Source: Schistocerca nitens (taxonomy: Eukaryota; Arthropoda; Insecta; Orthoptera; Acrididae). Taken from it: a stretch of DNA of 64,000 nucleotides. The stretch lies in the NCBI RefSeq assembly GCF_023898315.1, contig NC_064615.1:734249450-734313449 (forward strand), written 5' to 3'. The notes under the pieces were generated by a model. That model was not told the origin of the DNA. It saw only the letters and a program-made list of their open reading frames with translations, and ran no database searches. The translations under genes and the position numbers were made by a program. Positions within the stretch are counted from its first letter, which is position 1. The number at the start of each line of letters is the position of its first letter. This document shows, one piece after another, positions 1 through 51,242 of this stretch.

Positions 1-1073
1 GGTGAGAGATCTGGAGAATGTGCTGGCCAGGGCAGCAGTCGAACATTTTCTGTATCCAGAATGGCCCGTACAGGACCTGCATCATGCAGTTGTGCATTAT
101 CCTGTTGAAATGTAAGGTTTCGCAGGGATCGACTGATGAGTGGAGCCACGGGTCGTAACACATCTGAAATGTAACGTCCACTGTTCAAAGTGCCGACAAT
201 GCGAACAAGAGGTGACCGAGACGTGTAACCAATGGCACCCCACACCGTCACGCCGGGTGATACGCCAGTATGGCGATGACGAATACACGCTTCCAATGTG
301 CGTTCACCGTGATGTCGCCAAACACGGATACGACCATCATGATGCTGTAAACAGAACCTGGATTCATCCGAAAAAATGACGTTTTGCCATTCGTGCACCC
401 AGGTTCGTCGTTCAGTATACTATCGCAGGCGCTCCTGTCTGTGATGCAGCGTCGAGTGTAACCGCAACCATGGTCTCCGAGCTGATAGTCCATGCTGCTG
501 CAAACGTCGTCGAACTGATCGTGCAGATGGTTGTTGTCTTGCTAACGTCTCCATCCGTTGACTCAGGGATCGAGACGTGGCTGCACGATCCGTTACAGCC
601 ATGCGGATAAGGTGTCTGTCATCTCGACTGCTAGTGATACGAGGCCGTTGGGATCCAGCACAGCGTTCCGTATTACCCTCCTGAACCCACCGATTCCATA
701 TTCTGCTAACAGTCATTGGATCTAGACCAACGCGAGCAGCAATGTCGCGATACGATAAACCGCAATCGCGATAGGCTACAATCAGATCTTTATCAAAGTC
801 GGAAACGTGATGGTACGCATTTCTCCTCCTTACACGTGGCATCACAACAACGTTTCACCAGGCAACGCCGGTCAACTGCTGTTTGTGTATCAGAAATCGG
901 TTTGAAACTTTCCTCATGTCAGCACGTTGTAGGTGTCGCCACCGGCGCCAACTTTGTGTGAATGCTCTGAAAAGCTAATCATTTGAATATCACAGCATCC
1001 TCTTCTTGTCGGTTAAATTTCGCGTCTGTAGCACCTCATCTTCGTCGTGTAGCAATTTTAATGGCCAGTAGCG
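1..1073 (-). mobile_element. Tc1-like DNA transposon, copy 1, cut by window edge
   Basis: The right end reads gtagcaattttaatggccag followed by a TA. The reverse strand encodes a Tc1-type transposase: an N-terminal helix-turn-helix region opening MPRVRRRNAYHHVSDF (about 845 to 420), then the DDE core, with QQDNA keeping the second Asp near 100. A TAG replaces a Trp codon near 427, so the frame is interrupted. The third catalytic residue lies outside the window. The element matches the copy at 35694-37073 along its length. Confidence 0.92.
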
Positions 1074-1294
1074 TAAATGTTTATTATGAGGCAGTACATG
1101 GGAAGTAGTAGTCTAGTTGAACAAGAGAAACATAATGTGCTCTGTGTCTTTTAACGGAGCTGTTTTTCATCTTATACACACAGCATGTTTAATAAAACGT
1201 TGCTCATATTGATAAATGAGGTAGTAATTCTGAAAACCATAAAAAATTCCATAAACGTGTCGGGAAACAAATTCTAATTGACACGTGAGCTTTT

Positions 1295-1440
1295 CTATTC
1301 TACGATAGCTGTCTGTCTTGAGGAATAGAGGAGGTGCTGAACATCCGATTTGGCCGCATGAAGTAATGGATTAAGGTCAGGAGAAAGTAAAGGCCATCCT
1401 CCTGTATTCAGCAACAAATCCAGCGCTGCTTGAAAGTCTG
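1295..1440 (-). mobile_element. Short mariner-type transposase remnant
   Basis: The reverse strand near 1340-1400 reads GGWPLLSPDLNPL, matching the conserved WPPRSPDLNPL segment before the last catalytic residue of IS630/Tc1/mariner transposases. No terminal repeats were found, so the limits are approximate. Confidence 0.45.
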
Positions 1441-4400
1441 TATATGGTGTCGCGGCAGAAAATGGGGCAGTGAACCATCATTCATCTTTTTTGCCTTTAT
1501 GGGAGCGAAACATTTTCCGAGAGAGGGGACAATTTATCGCACAAAAGTTGGTGATAAACAGCACCTGTTAATTAGTCCGACAAAGTTTATGCGCCTATGT
1601 TTCTGCCACCCACTGTTCCTGACCATACAACATTCCTTGGTTCCACGATCGCTCAAAGGACGAGATCAGCCTACACATGCTTATTGCAGTAAATAATTAT
1701 TCCACTCAGTGTTAATTTTTTTAAAACTTGAATCAACTTTATTCATTTGAATACGCACCATAAAATTTCACTAAGATCGTTTTATAATAGCTGCTCGCAG
1801 TTTACAGTGTTTCACGTTTTCCAGGCGGCGAAATCGTTTCCTAAATCATCGGGTTACACTGTGGTGGAAATAACTTTTGTTTCACGGATTTGGTAATGAA
1901 ACGAAAGGCGGAATGCTGACAGTCTACGTCTGGCTGCTAGGTTATCCGTCGGTGTACTGAGACGACTAGAAACGTCTCACTTTCATATTCCCGATATCAA
2001 CAAATGTATAGGGTTACATGAAACGAGATATCAACACATGTATCCAAAGGACACAATTATATACCTCGAATGTGAAGCTAAGTTGGAAAAGAAGAACCAC
2101 AACAACTTCTACTAGAGTTTCTTCTCGAAAGCGTTGCCTTCACGTTCGCTAACATACTCCACTAAATTAGGTGAGCAGAAGTTTGTTCAGTTGCACGAAT
2201 ATTTTGATTCCTCTGAGCTGCTAGACTTCGTGTAGAGAGAAATCGTCAGGCACACTACAAAATAAGACTGAAATACAACAAATGGCATTTTGTATGGGAA
2301 AAACTGATTGACGAGGGACAGTAATATCCGTAATTTCTTAAACTTGTGTTTAGTCACTATTCATTTGAACGTACTTCACAAACTCATTATTTCAGTCTAT
2401 AAACAGAACAAAAATTTGTTACATATGAATAACTTTGATGATTGTTTATATGTATTTTTCCATAATATTTACTCAGTTCCTCTTTGTTACATAATGGTTG
2501 ATAGTTACTCCCATGTGAATGAAAGAGTCTTAGCTTTTGCAGGTTCTGCATACTGCGAAACGGATGAGTAAATCTTTAATTCACAATTCTTGTTACTTTG
2601 TACAGCAGTTCGATAAGGCTGAAGATATTGTTGATTGCGCTGTTGAGTATTTGATTCATGATAAGAGTATTTATCTGTAAGCGCTAATGTTAAGCACAGC
2701 TGTCCATAGTTAGCGTAGAGCGACAGCAACTCTTGAACAACATGGGTGTTCTCACAGCTCTTCACTTACCAACCATAGTTCAACTATCTTTGTTACCGGT
2801 CTTCATATTTGTAAGTCAATAATGTCACGCAAAGCATGGCGCATATTTTGTTTTGTAATACATTTTGTGTGTTAATTTAGGGAACCTATGTGTCTTGCAC
2901 CGCAGTTTAAGTGCCACAGAAATAGCTGGGATGTTAGCTAATAGTATGAGGTAAAATACTGTTAGGGAATAAATTATATTTGAGGAATTTTGTCTCTGTA
3001 TGTACTGAGAAGATAACGTTTGTACAACAGACTCTGAAAATAGCCTCATTACTTAAACTTTTGTAAGAGAGTGAACAAGTGTACCTTCTCTCAGCATTTC
3101 AGCCTACATCAGGAACATACTGTAAGTTGGCCAGTGATTAAAGCGTTGTATCATCGATCTGCCGTGGATCATGCGATCATCACGAGGCTGCATATTATTT
3201 AGTTCACGTTTCAATTTTGTGATGCTTGTAAAGTTTCTTTTTTGGTTGATGATTCAAGACTTTTTATGGATTTTAGGAACATCTATACAAACGCATCAGG
3301 ATCACTATTACTCTTTTTAGAGAAATTCTTTATGTTTATTGTTGTAATACAAGTCAGGTCAAAACTGGAAATCACGTGAGTTAGTCTTGAAGACCACACA
3401 TCGCCGTGTATTGATAAGAGTATTGGTTGGTGCTGTCCACACGCACTCAAAACAATACAGCATTGAGACAAAGGATTGAAGGCTGCAGTCGGTTCGGTTT
3501 CTACTACAGGAGACTGACCAAACTGACTGACATCTTACTGCATGGAGAAATGTGTGGGTGGCTCGGTGGCTAGGCTACAAATCTAAAGGTTCAGTGACCA
3601 CTCCCCAGTTTTTACTAAACTTTTATTTACCGCTTCTTTGACATCTGAAAGTGAGCCTTCTGTACAGACTATGCCATATTGCACAGTACGTGGTTCCTCT
3701 TTCATAATTGTTTTTTTTTTATGAACTACCTACGTCATAGCTTTGTTAGTCTCGATGTCAAAATTTGAACACATGGCGATGCTTGGGAACTTTGGGCGAT
3801 GCTTTTCTTTTACTGCTCTTAATATCAGGGGCATCTTCCTTTCCCATTACTAGGTCTTGATACTCTCGTTGCATGACACGGAAGGGTTTTTATGTATTTT
3901 CGAATGCCTGAGGGTAGATCAGAACAGTTCATTTCCGTCAGAACGTAGCAATACTAACCTCCCAATTTACACTCAAACATACCAGTTTGCGCTCCACAGT
4001 TGGCCAATAAAACAGCACGTCGCATATACTGAGCCATTTCCTGTGTGATGGCTAGCCGAGCTGTGCCTCCCCCCGTCACACTTTGCCTGCAGCCTCCGAT
4101 GTGTCAGTATGACATCCCTTGGAACACGGTTTGGGTATAAGTCAGGTTGCTTTGTGTCAATTAGAGTTTCATTATATATGTGATTAAAAAGTATTAGCAC
4201 TTTCATATTCAATTGATGATTAAAGATGCTTTTCAATAGTATTCGCGTTTGGACGCCAACAGATTCATGCATAACTTGAGGTTTTGTTGTGTTATGTTCA
4301 GCAGTATCTAACCATGCCGCCATATCGCGCTATCTGGTGATCATATCTATGTGATCGATTGTGAGACAATCTACTGGTTCACTTTCTTCATCAGTTTCGA

Positions 4401-5039
4401 ACATCTTATCCCACATTTCTTCCGAGAGGTGGTCTTGCTGATCCATTGTATCAGTTTCATAAATATCTTTTCGGGGCTTTTAAGGGACCATAGTACATGG
4501 TGATTCTAATTTAGTTACCTGAAAGTAATATGAAATAACGCAGTAGATTTACTTACCTGCAATAATGTATTCTTATTTCTTAATCTCAAAGAACATAAAA
4601 ATCCTTTCTACAATGTTCGCTGTAGCTTCCTCTTGTCCGACGGTATGTATCCCATCAGATGTCAGTCTTCAGTCGCTGTAGCCGTGAGGGACCTTGATCT
4701 TTCCCTCGACATGCCACACAACCTATTTCCGTACCATGCTTTTATAGTCTTTGCCCGACGGAGAGCTATGTGGTACTCCGTTCTGAAACGTCTTCTTACA
4801 GTAACTGGTGATTGCTTTCTTGGTACCACTAGCAACACGTTCCACACGTCTCCATTGTTACTGCGTTCACAGACTGTTCGCGCATGACGAGCGACTGCAG
4901 CGACATTTGGAGGCGTAGGATTGAAACTTGTGACCACGGCGTGTGGTTCGAAGAGCTCACGGAGAACAATCGGTATTACCAGTCAAGAGTGTGGACATTA
5001 TTTGTTGTTACTTTCAAGTCACTACGAGGGTAATGTGAT
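1441..5039. other. Unassigned AT-rich stretch
   Basis: No exon, terminal repeat or known repeat could be supported. Reading frames are short and without recognisable motifs. A missing 5' esterase exon could lie here, but a short signal-peptide exon cannot be identified by eye. Confidence 0.5.
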
Positions 5040-5620
5040 AAGTCTGGTAAAAAATTAATTAAAAATGTTTGTTTCCTTAATAAACGACCTTTCTGCTCGA
5101 TATATCTACTTTGAAGGATATACACTTGGTCGAGCTGTACTTCAGCTTTTTCGTCCCATCGGAAAAACAGATTCCCTCAGGCTCTACAAAATACTCGTTG
5201 ACTGGAACTGTCACTTCCTTATTTGATGAAAATTTCTTCCCAGAAAACCAAAGTATCAAGTTACGGGCAGGAAAAAGTCACTAGGGGATAGTCTGACGCA
5301 TGGGTTGGATGAGGAACAAATTACAAACCCAGTTCATGCACTTTCGCCATTGTGATCCCTGATCTGTGGGAGTGGTGCATTAGCCTGGTTAACGAGAAGT
5401 TTTTTACGTGCAAACCCTTGTCATTTTTCAGCCAACACAAGTTTCAAACGATCCAATAATGGAACATAATAGGGTCCTTTTGTGGTACTACTTTTCTTCC
5501 AAATAATCTGTGTTGATTATTTCTTGGGAATCCAAAGGAGCAACGGCCATCATGATACCAACTGACAAAATGATCTTTGACTGCTTCAGTGCTCTTTCAT
5601 CAGCCTTTGTCCGTTTTCTT
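5040..5620 (-). mobile_element. Degraded mariner transposase (C-terminal half)
   Basis: The minus strand from about 5600 to 5080 reads pieces of a mariner DD34D transposase: a segment like the family's VFWDSQGIILIDYLEK, then YVPLLDRLK, ARKKLLVNQANAP where HHDNAPAH is expected (catalytic Asp replaced by Ala), and finally KKFSSNKEV followed by YFVEPEGICFSDGTKKLK near 5250-5100. It is interrupted by stops and frame changes. No terminal repeats were found. Confidence 0.75.
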
Positions 5621-7071
5621 TGTGCTGTAATGGAATATTGTGAAATAAATAAGTGGGTCTATGGGAGCTTATCTCCAGTTTGGTTCACCCCTTGACAGTC
5701 ACCAAAATGCAAATGCATAGGAGAGATGCATTAAATTCCAACATGTGTAAAGCATCTGTGTTATTAACGAATCGACTGTTGCAGAACACAGAAGCAAGAA
5801 CCACTTGCAGGTTTCCTATCAAACGGTTGCAGGGGCAACAAAAAAGGGATTTTCAATACTTCACCTAACTCCTGATCGAATTTAATAACGTAAATGGTGT
5901 CCCAATTTTCTAATTATGAGATTTAATCTTCTCTTAAAAGTTTAACACAATAATACTCGTAATTGATTCAGAAATTGTGTTTTCGTCTTGAAGCAGCGTA
6001 CTTCGTGACACACACAATACTGCTTTTTATTCGTCCAGTATTTAAAAATGAGAGCACTTAGCGACCTCCACCAAACTTTACGCAGAATTACAAACCTTTA
6101 CGTAATTTTTCTCGCTGACTACCTCCACAAAATGATGGATGGAAAAATGTTTATCGGTTACTAAATTTTCGCCCCTCACATAGTAAAACTACGTTTCCAC
6201 TTATTGTTTCATTACTCTGACGATGTTCGCTAAATTTTCCGTACAAATTATGTACATAGATCGCTGAATTTGCCTTCTAAATTATTTCATGGCACGACAT
6301 AAAGTTCAAGAGGTACGCCGACATGTCTCTGCTACCTTCCTCAGTACCCTATTATTGACAACATCTTATCTGTACCATCATTACCTAGACTAACTTTTTA
6401 ATTTAAAAAAAATCATCAGTGGCGTCATTGTTTCTAATTATATGAACTGTTCTGAAGGCGATCTTCCTGTCTGCTGCACTGGATATCGGGGTTCCGTCCA
6501 GGCCAAGTGGGACGCTTCTTACAAGCGTACCATTTGCTTTGTGTTGACAAATTCATAATTTTGGGTAACAGTTAAGTTACTTTCATAATTACTGCAGCCT
6601 GCTCATTGACAATTTTGTTCTTGTGTTTGTCAAATGTTTCTAAATCATATCGAATCTTTCCCAGAGATACTCCTTATCTTTCACTATTTCACTTATTGAC
6701 TGGAACTTTATGTTGCCAAATATAATTACAAGCCAAGGCAGCATGTTGTATATTCAGTCAAATGAAAGTATTAACATTTTTAAATGAAAAAATAACTCTT
6801 TTTCTTCAGACTCGTCAGCCTTCGTAACTGTTTTTATTATACTCAGGGACTCATGTACGCTCAGCATCAAGTGACTAGGGATATAGTGCTTGAAAATATT
6901 GTCTCATCTGTATAAAACTGTTGAACATTATTGTAAATACTTCTGTATTTTATTGGCTCAAGGCACTAGCTTTCAGTGTACATAGATATTGAATGTACAG
7001 TGCGTGACCTATGAATTTTTGTGACGCATTGGATGTTTAACTTACTATTTTGCTTTATGACACACCTCAAT
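5621..7071. other. Unassigned AT-rich stretch
   Basis: Nothing recognisable; only short reading frames. Confidence 0.5.
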
Positions 7072-9195
7072 ATGCTGTGCTACACAATTAAAGGCTCACT
7101 TTTTGAAACCGCGCAATTGTCCGCCACTGTGGCGCAAAAGTTTGAAACTTGCCTCAAAGCTGTCTTCAACGTTCCTCGGTAACTGCGCAGAAGCGCTACG
7201 CCTTGTGACGTCATCGTCGGTCTCGACGATGCCTCAAACAGCAAGGTGTCGACACGTGCGAAGAAACGACCAGAGCTCAGAAGTCCTGGTGAGGTGTAAG
7301 GCGGGTTACTGATGTCAAATTGGCACTAAATTTCATCACCTTTCTGCCCCTGCCACCGTGGATCTGTCTCGCGATGACAAGGTTGTCACAGTCCGTCTTA
7401 CTCACATTTCATCCCTTCTTTTGACTTCTCTGCCACCAAGGTCAGACCCGCGACGCCGGCCGTAGTGGCCGTGCGGTTCTAGGCGCTACAGTTTGGAATC
7501 GAGCGACCGCTAAGGTCGCAGGTTCGAATCCTGCCTCGGGCATGGATGTGTGTGATGTCCTTAGGTTAGTTAGGTTTAATTGGTTCTAAGTTCTAGGCGA
7601 CTGATGACCTCAGAAGTTAAGTCACATAGTGCTCAGAGCCAACCAGACCCGCGACGCCCAGCGTTGAAATAACTCGGCTTCCTTACGGGTGGCCGAGGAA
7701 AACATTTCAGACACACCGCCGCTCAGAATTGACACAAAAAAGTCTCAGGGGGTGGCACAAAGGTTGTCAATGAAACCACCCCCTTCCTGGGCCGTTGATT
7801 CCCACCCATTTCGCGCTCGGAAACGGCAGCTGGCATTCCGATGAGCGACAGCACGACGTTCCAGGCAAACTTTATCACTGTTGACACCCCCGAATGTTTC
7901 AGTTCTTTTTCTAAGGACACTTTGGGGCTGTATCGCCACTCAGCGTCATCGCACCCCCGTGGAGTGGAGCGATCGCGAAATTTGCTCTCGTGTACATGTT
8001 GGTAACACTACGGACTGTTCAGAACCTCTTGCCAAAATTTGAACGTGGTCGAAAGCAGCAAAGTGGGCTGACAATTTTTCAGCCTTCCAGTTTCGCGCCC
8101 TCCTGTGGCGTGATTACGGGGGGTTGCAATACTGACACATGCATTAATATAACAGCAAAACATTCTTCTAAGGCCAGGCAACCGCCAACCCCAGTTCGGT
8201 AACACTCTCTTGGCACTGGCCCACGTTTATTGAGAATTTATTAGATGATGTGCCCTTAGATAAAAACGGTGAAACAGTCTTAGGTGCCTGCAACCTGGCC
8301 AGCAGAATCGTAAGGCAGTTCAGTGGTTGCCTGACTGCAGGTGGATGGGGCTATTTCTCATGTTTTCTCTCTAAAACCACATTTTTTTAAAATTATCAGT
8401 ATATGTGGGCAGTTGCCACAGAAGTTGTTGCCGAACTGCGGACAGGGAGGGGCGGGGGGCGGGGGGCGGAGAGGAGTCTTAAGAAGACACACTCGACCCC
8501 CCCCCCCTCTCCACCGCTCCTGTAATACCGCCTTGGGAGGGCGCAAAATAGGAGGGCTGAAAATACTTAAGCACCCTTTTGCTGTCAAAATTCGAAGAAT
8601 GGTTTTATAAACGTCTGGAGGGGCGATCAGTGTCAAAGGTTGTCGAGAAATTCATCCAGTTGCTCTTCGGAATGTCAACTGTCGTTTACGACCGCCCAGG
8701 GGAAGAGAGTGGTTCCATTTACGCCCTTTTTGCCAGCCCTTGAGGCCTTTTCGTGTTGATTCTGAGCGACGGTGAGTCTGAAATGCTTTCCTCAGCCACT
8801 CATAAGAAAACCGCTTGATTTCTATGTTGCACGTCGCGGTTCTGACCCCCGTGACAGAAGCGTCAAAAAAAGGGGTGAAATTTGGGAGGGAGGGTGTGTG
8901 ACGACCTTCCTATTGTGTAACAGGTCCACCGTGTTACTGGGCCGAATTGTGGTGAAATTTGACGGGTATGACACATCATTTATCAACCTTACACATCACC
9001 TGAACTTCTGATCTCTGGCCATTTTTCCTCCGGCGTCGACACTTTGCTTTTCGAACGCGGAGGTGACGTAGCAGTGCGTCACACTTTTGCACATTTACAG
9101 AGGAATGTTGTAGGCACCTTTGAGCAAACTTTCGTAGTGGAAAGCAATTGTGGGCTGTCAAGACAGTGATCTTTTAATTGTGTTGCACAATACAT
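7072..9195. repeat. Giant imperfect foldback element, arms about 0.8 kb
   Basis: The left arm (7072 to about 8110) and the right arm (about 8395 to 9195, reverse complement) align collinearly by eye over most of their length, at roughly 65-75 percent. Paired landmarks are acacaattaaaggctcact at 7082 versus acacaattaaaagatcact from the right end; gtgtcgac; agctcagaagt / agatcagaagt; ggtcagacccgcgacg / ggtcagaaccgcgacg; and gaggaaaacatttcagacac / gaggaaagcatttcagactc. About 280 bp of unpaired sequence forms the loop. No coding potential was recognised. A SINE interrupts the left arm. It ends about 130 bp before esterase exon A. Confidence 0.85.
7456..7643 (+). mobile_element. tRNA-headed SINE in the foldback left arm
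   Basis: Starts gccggccgtagtggccgtgc, has a pol III B box ggttcgaatcc and the family core ttaggttagttagg, and ends gtgctcagagccaac. A 13-bp target duplication cagacccgcgacg flanks it (7443-7455 and 7644-7656). Removing it restores alignment with the right arm of the foldback. Confidence 0.92.
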
Positions 9196-9327
9196 TTATA
9201 TCTGCAAGTGTAGTATTAACATGATACATTCATGTCTTCAAATATATTTATTAGTTCTAGTTTTTGCCACGTTCACTCTTCCACTCTTCCTTGGAGCGGA
9301 TTTTAATGTTCTTTCCGTTTCTTGCAG

Positions 9328-48200
<38,873 letters not shown>

Positions 48201-48483
48201 GTGAGTCACAGGCACGTGTACATGAAAAGAAAACTGCTCTGACTTCTCTACTCTGTCGAGCTTCATGTTCGATTCCGTTGAATATTGAACTTTGGGCTGA
48301 GGGATCTACCGGGTGCGATGGACACTGTTTTCACATTCTGTAAAATGGCTGCTTTGCAACTCATAATGATTTCTGTATACTAAATAGTGGTCTTTTCAGA
48401 TAATAGGGTTGTAAACTCTACATTAGTCGGAAAATGAACACCTCCAGGGATATAATGTGGAAATCTATGTTACCTTGCAGCAA
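48201..48483. other. Start of the last intron seen
   Basis: Begins with the donor GTGAGT of exon G; otherwise unassigned. Confidence 0.6.
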
Positions 48484-48492
48484 TGATAAACT

Positions 48493-48829
48493 AAGCCCCG
48501 TCCGAACAGGCCTCGGAAGGCCCAACGGTACCGACCGACTGCCGTATCATCCTCAAAAGAGAGACGTCACTGGATGCGTATATGGTTAGCAAGTGATCAG
48601 CACGCCGCTCTCCCGGCCGTTTTCAGTTTTCGTGACCGGAGTCTCTACTTCACAGTCAACTATCATTTTAGTTGCTCTCTGAAGTGCTGAGTACACCCAC
48701 CTAGCCAACAGCCCTCTGCAGACCCTGACAGTCCCCCATTCTAGTGCTAGCAAAGTCCGACAGCGCTTAACTTCGGTGATCTGACGGGAACCGGTATTGC
48801 CACTGCGGCAAGACTGTTGACTGCAGCTC
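48493..48829 (-). mobile_element. 5S rRNA-derived SINE (SINE3-like)
   Basis: Read on the minus strand, the first about 110 bases mirror 5S rRNA: cagtcttgccgcagtggcaa, taccggttcccgtc, gatcaccgaagttaagcg, tgtcgg and agaatgggggactg line up in order with the 5S sequence, including its internal pol III control region. A 220-bp unrelated body follows, ending cttccgaggcctgttcggac and ggggcttagttt. A perfect 9-bp target duplication tgataaact flanks it (48484-48492 and 48830-48838). The mutated 5S head is not a 5S gene. Confidence 0.9.
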
Positions 48830-48839
48830 TGATAAACTG

Positions 48840-49018
48840 TGATAAAATCAAAGATCTGCTCTTAAAATTAATATTCCTCGCTATATCTACCTGTTGCCAC
48901 ATTTCGTTAAGGAATTTTGCTCGTAATGACGAGCAAAACAATTGTTGAATCTTCATCTGCTATAAATGCTACATGCAGATATATCTAATGACCCTTCTGA
49001 CTATGGGAATTGATGACT
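48840..49018. other. Short unassigned stretch
   Basis: AT-rich; no feature recognised. Confidence 0.5.
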
Positions 49019-49120
49019 ATCTGCAATCCATCTGCATCTACGTTCTTATCTGTACTCGGAAAGCCACCTACTGGTATGCAGTGGAAGGTAAATATGGTAC
49101 CAATCGCCTTTGAAACGCAG
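49019..49120 (-). mobile_element. Jockey-type LINE 3'-tail fragment
   Basis: The sequence catctgcatctacgttctta and ggaaagccacctactggtat resembles the LINE tail at 50567-50640 (catctacatct, gcaagccacccagcggtgtg). Confidence 0.5.
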
Positions 49121-49398
49121 ATCATCATAAGTAACGTGAGACATACTCAGTTTCCTCCTTGATCATCATATGAGCCTGACATTGAAGTAATGCCTTTACA
49201 CTTGGTAGGGTCATTTTCTCAATACACACTGGCGGAATAATAAATCCCATCACCAAGAAGTTCGTAGGCGTATTTCTACATCTATTCCGATTTCGCGCCA
49301 GTCGCATTCCTCCACTATGAAGATGCAAATCAGGTTTGCTTTAAAATCACGCTGTAATCCTCGTGAGCGTCAGTTAACTTTGAGATTGGACGTTAGTA

Positions 49399-49750
49399 AT
49401 GCCTTTAAAGCAAGAAAGACGACATTATCAACACTTCACTGAGTTTGAACGAGGACGAGTAATAGGGCTACGAGAAGTTGGATGTTCCTTCTGCGATGTT
49501 GCGGAACGACTTGGCAGGAATGTAGCTAGCCACTGTTCATGATTGCTGGCAACTGTGGTCACGGGAATGTACACCCGCAAACGGACCGGGCTCCGCTCGG
49601 CCACTAGGTACTACAGGAAGGGAAGACCATGGTGTTCGGTGTATGGCTGTGGTGCATCGGCTGAATCTGCACCTGCAATTTGAGCACCAGCTGGCACCAC
49701 AGTAACACAGCGAACTATTGCAAATCTTGGTTCGTACTACACTATCGACT
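49399..49750 (+). mobile_element. Tc1-like transposase N-terminal fragment
   Basis: Opens MPLKQERRHYQHFTEFERGR and VIGLREVGCSFCDVAERLGR (49399-49520), a helix-turn-helix of the Tc1 type, with broken continuation to about 49740. No catalytic core. Confidence 0.75.
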
Positions 49751-49883
49751 TTCCTATCAACATTTTCACAATCATTCTTGTAACATTCTCATCTACATCT
49801 GGTACATCAACAGCCTTGAGAACATGGTTTCTGTAATTGTTTGCAGCTGAATTTTACATCTCTGTATATATATACATGCCCAG

Positions 49884-50197
49884 TCCCACGAAAATTAAAC
49901 GTAAAACTACGTTTGAAGAAATGAGGTCTTTTTGAAAATTTGGTGATATTTGGAATAGAGTGGCATACTTAGATTACCAGGCGTACCCAAAAATGGAAAA
50001 GTCTGATGCTAAATCTCCAAAAGGATATATCTGCAGTCATCAGAACAAAACACATGCCTTTTGGAGATTTAGCATCAGACTTTTCCATTTTTGGGTGCAC
50101 CTGGTAATCTAAATATGCCATTCTTTTCCAATCATCACCAAATTTTCAAAACGACCTTATTTCTTCAAACGTAGTTTTTCGTTAAACTTTCGTGGGA
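49884..50197. repeat. Hairpin (foldback) element, arms about 135 bp
   Basis: The arms 49884-50022 and 50058-50197 pair almost perfectly: tcccacgaaa...cgtgggac at the base, gaagaaatgaggt / ccttatttcttc, and at the tip tggaaaagtctgatgctaaa / tttagcatcagacttttcca. The loop is about 35 bp. No coding potential. Confidence 0.93.
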
Positions 50198-51242
50198 CCG
50201 CTTCGATTCAGAGTTTGTGGCGGCCACAACAGCTTTATTGCTCGATGCTTTTGTTTGGTATTCAGCAGAGCAGAGTCAAGAACTTCCATCTCATTAACTA
50301 TTCAGTTTTGCCGTTCAGCAACTCCATTCTGCTGAGGAGTATATTGGGCAATAAGCGAATTTTTCGCTCCAGACTTACGTACATCTTTATTACGGAACTT
50401 CAAATGGTTGAAATGGCTCTAAGCACTATGGGACTTAACATCTGAGGTCATCAGTTCCCTAGACTTAGAACTACTTAAACATAACTAACCTAAGGACATC
50501 GCGCATATCCATTCTCAGGGCAGGATTCGAACCTGCGACCGTAGCAGGCGCGTGGTTCCGAACTACATCTACATCTACATTTATACTCCGCAAGCCACCC
50601 AGCGGTGTGTGGCGGAGGGCACTTTACGTGCCACTGTCATTACCTCCCTTTTCTGTTACAGTCGCGTATGGTTCGCGGGAAGAACGACTGGCTGAAAGCC
50701 TCCGTGCTCGCTCGAATCTCTCTAATTTTACATTCGTGATCTCTTTGGGAGGTATAAGTAGGGGGAATAAATGTATTCGATACCTCATCCAGAAACGCAC
50801 CCTCTCGAAACCTGGCGAGCAAGCTACACCGCGATGCAGAGCGCCTCTCTTGCAGAGTCTGCCACTTGAGTTTGCTAAACATCTGCGTAACGCTATCACG
50901 GTTACCAAGTAACCCTGTGACGAAACGCGCCGCTCTTCTTTGGATCTTCTCTATCTCCTCTGTCAACCCGATCTGGTACGGATCCCACACTGATTAGCAA
51001 TACTCAAGTATAGGTCGAATGAGTGTTTTGTAAACCACCTCCTTTGTTGATGGACTACATTTTCTAAGGACTCTCCCAATGAATCTCAACCTAGTACCCG
51101 CCTTACCAACAATTAATTTTATATGATCATTCCACTTCAAATCGTTCCGCACGCATACTCCCAGATATTTTTACAGAAGTAACTGCTACCAGTGTTTGTT
51201 CCGCTATCATATAATCATACAATAAAGGATCCTTCTTTCAAT

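Noticed and set aside
48712-48829. 5S rRNA gene on the minus strand
   Set aside because: Only the head matches, with many changes, and it continues into a SINE body bounded by a target duplication.
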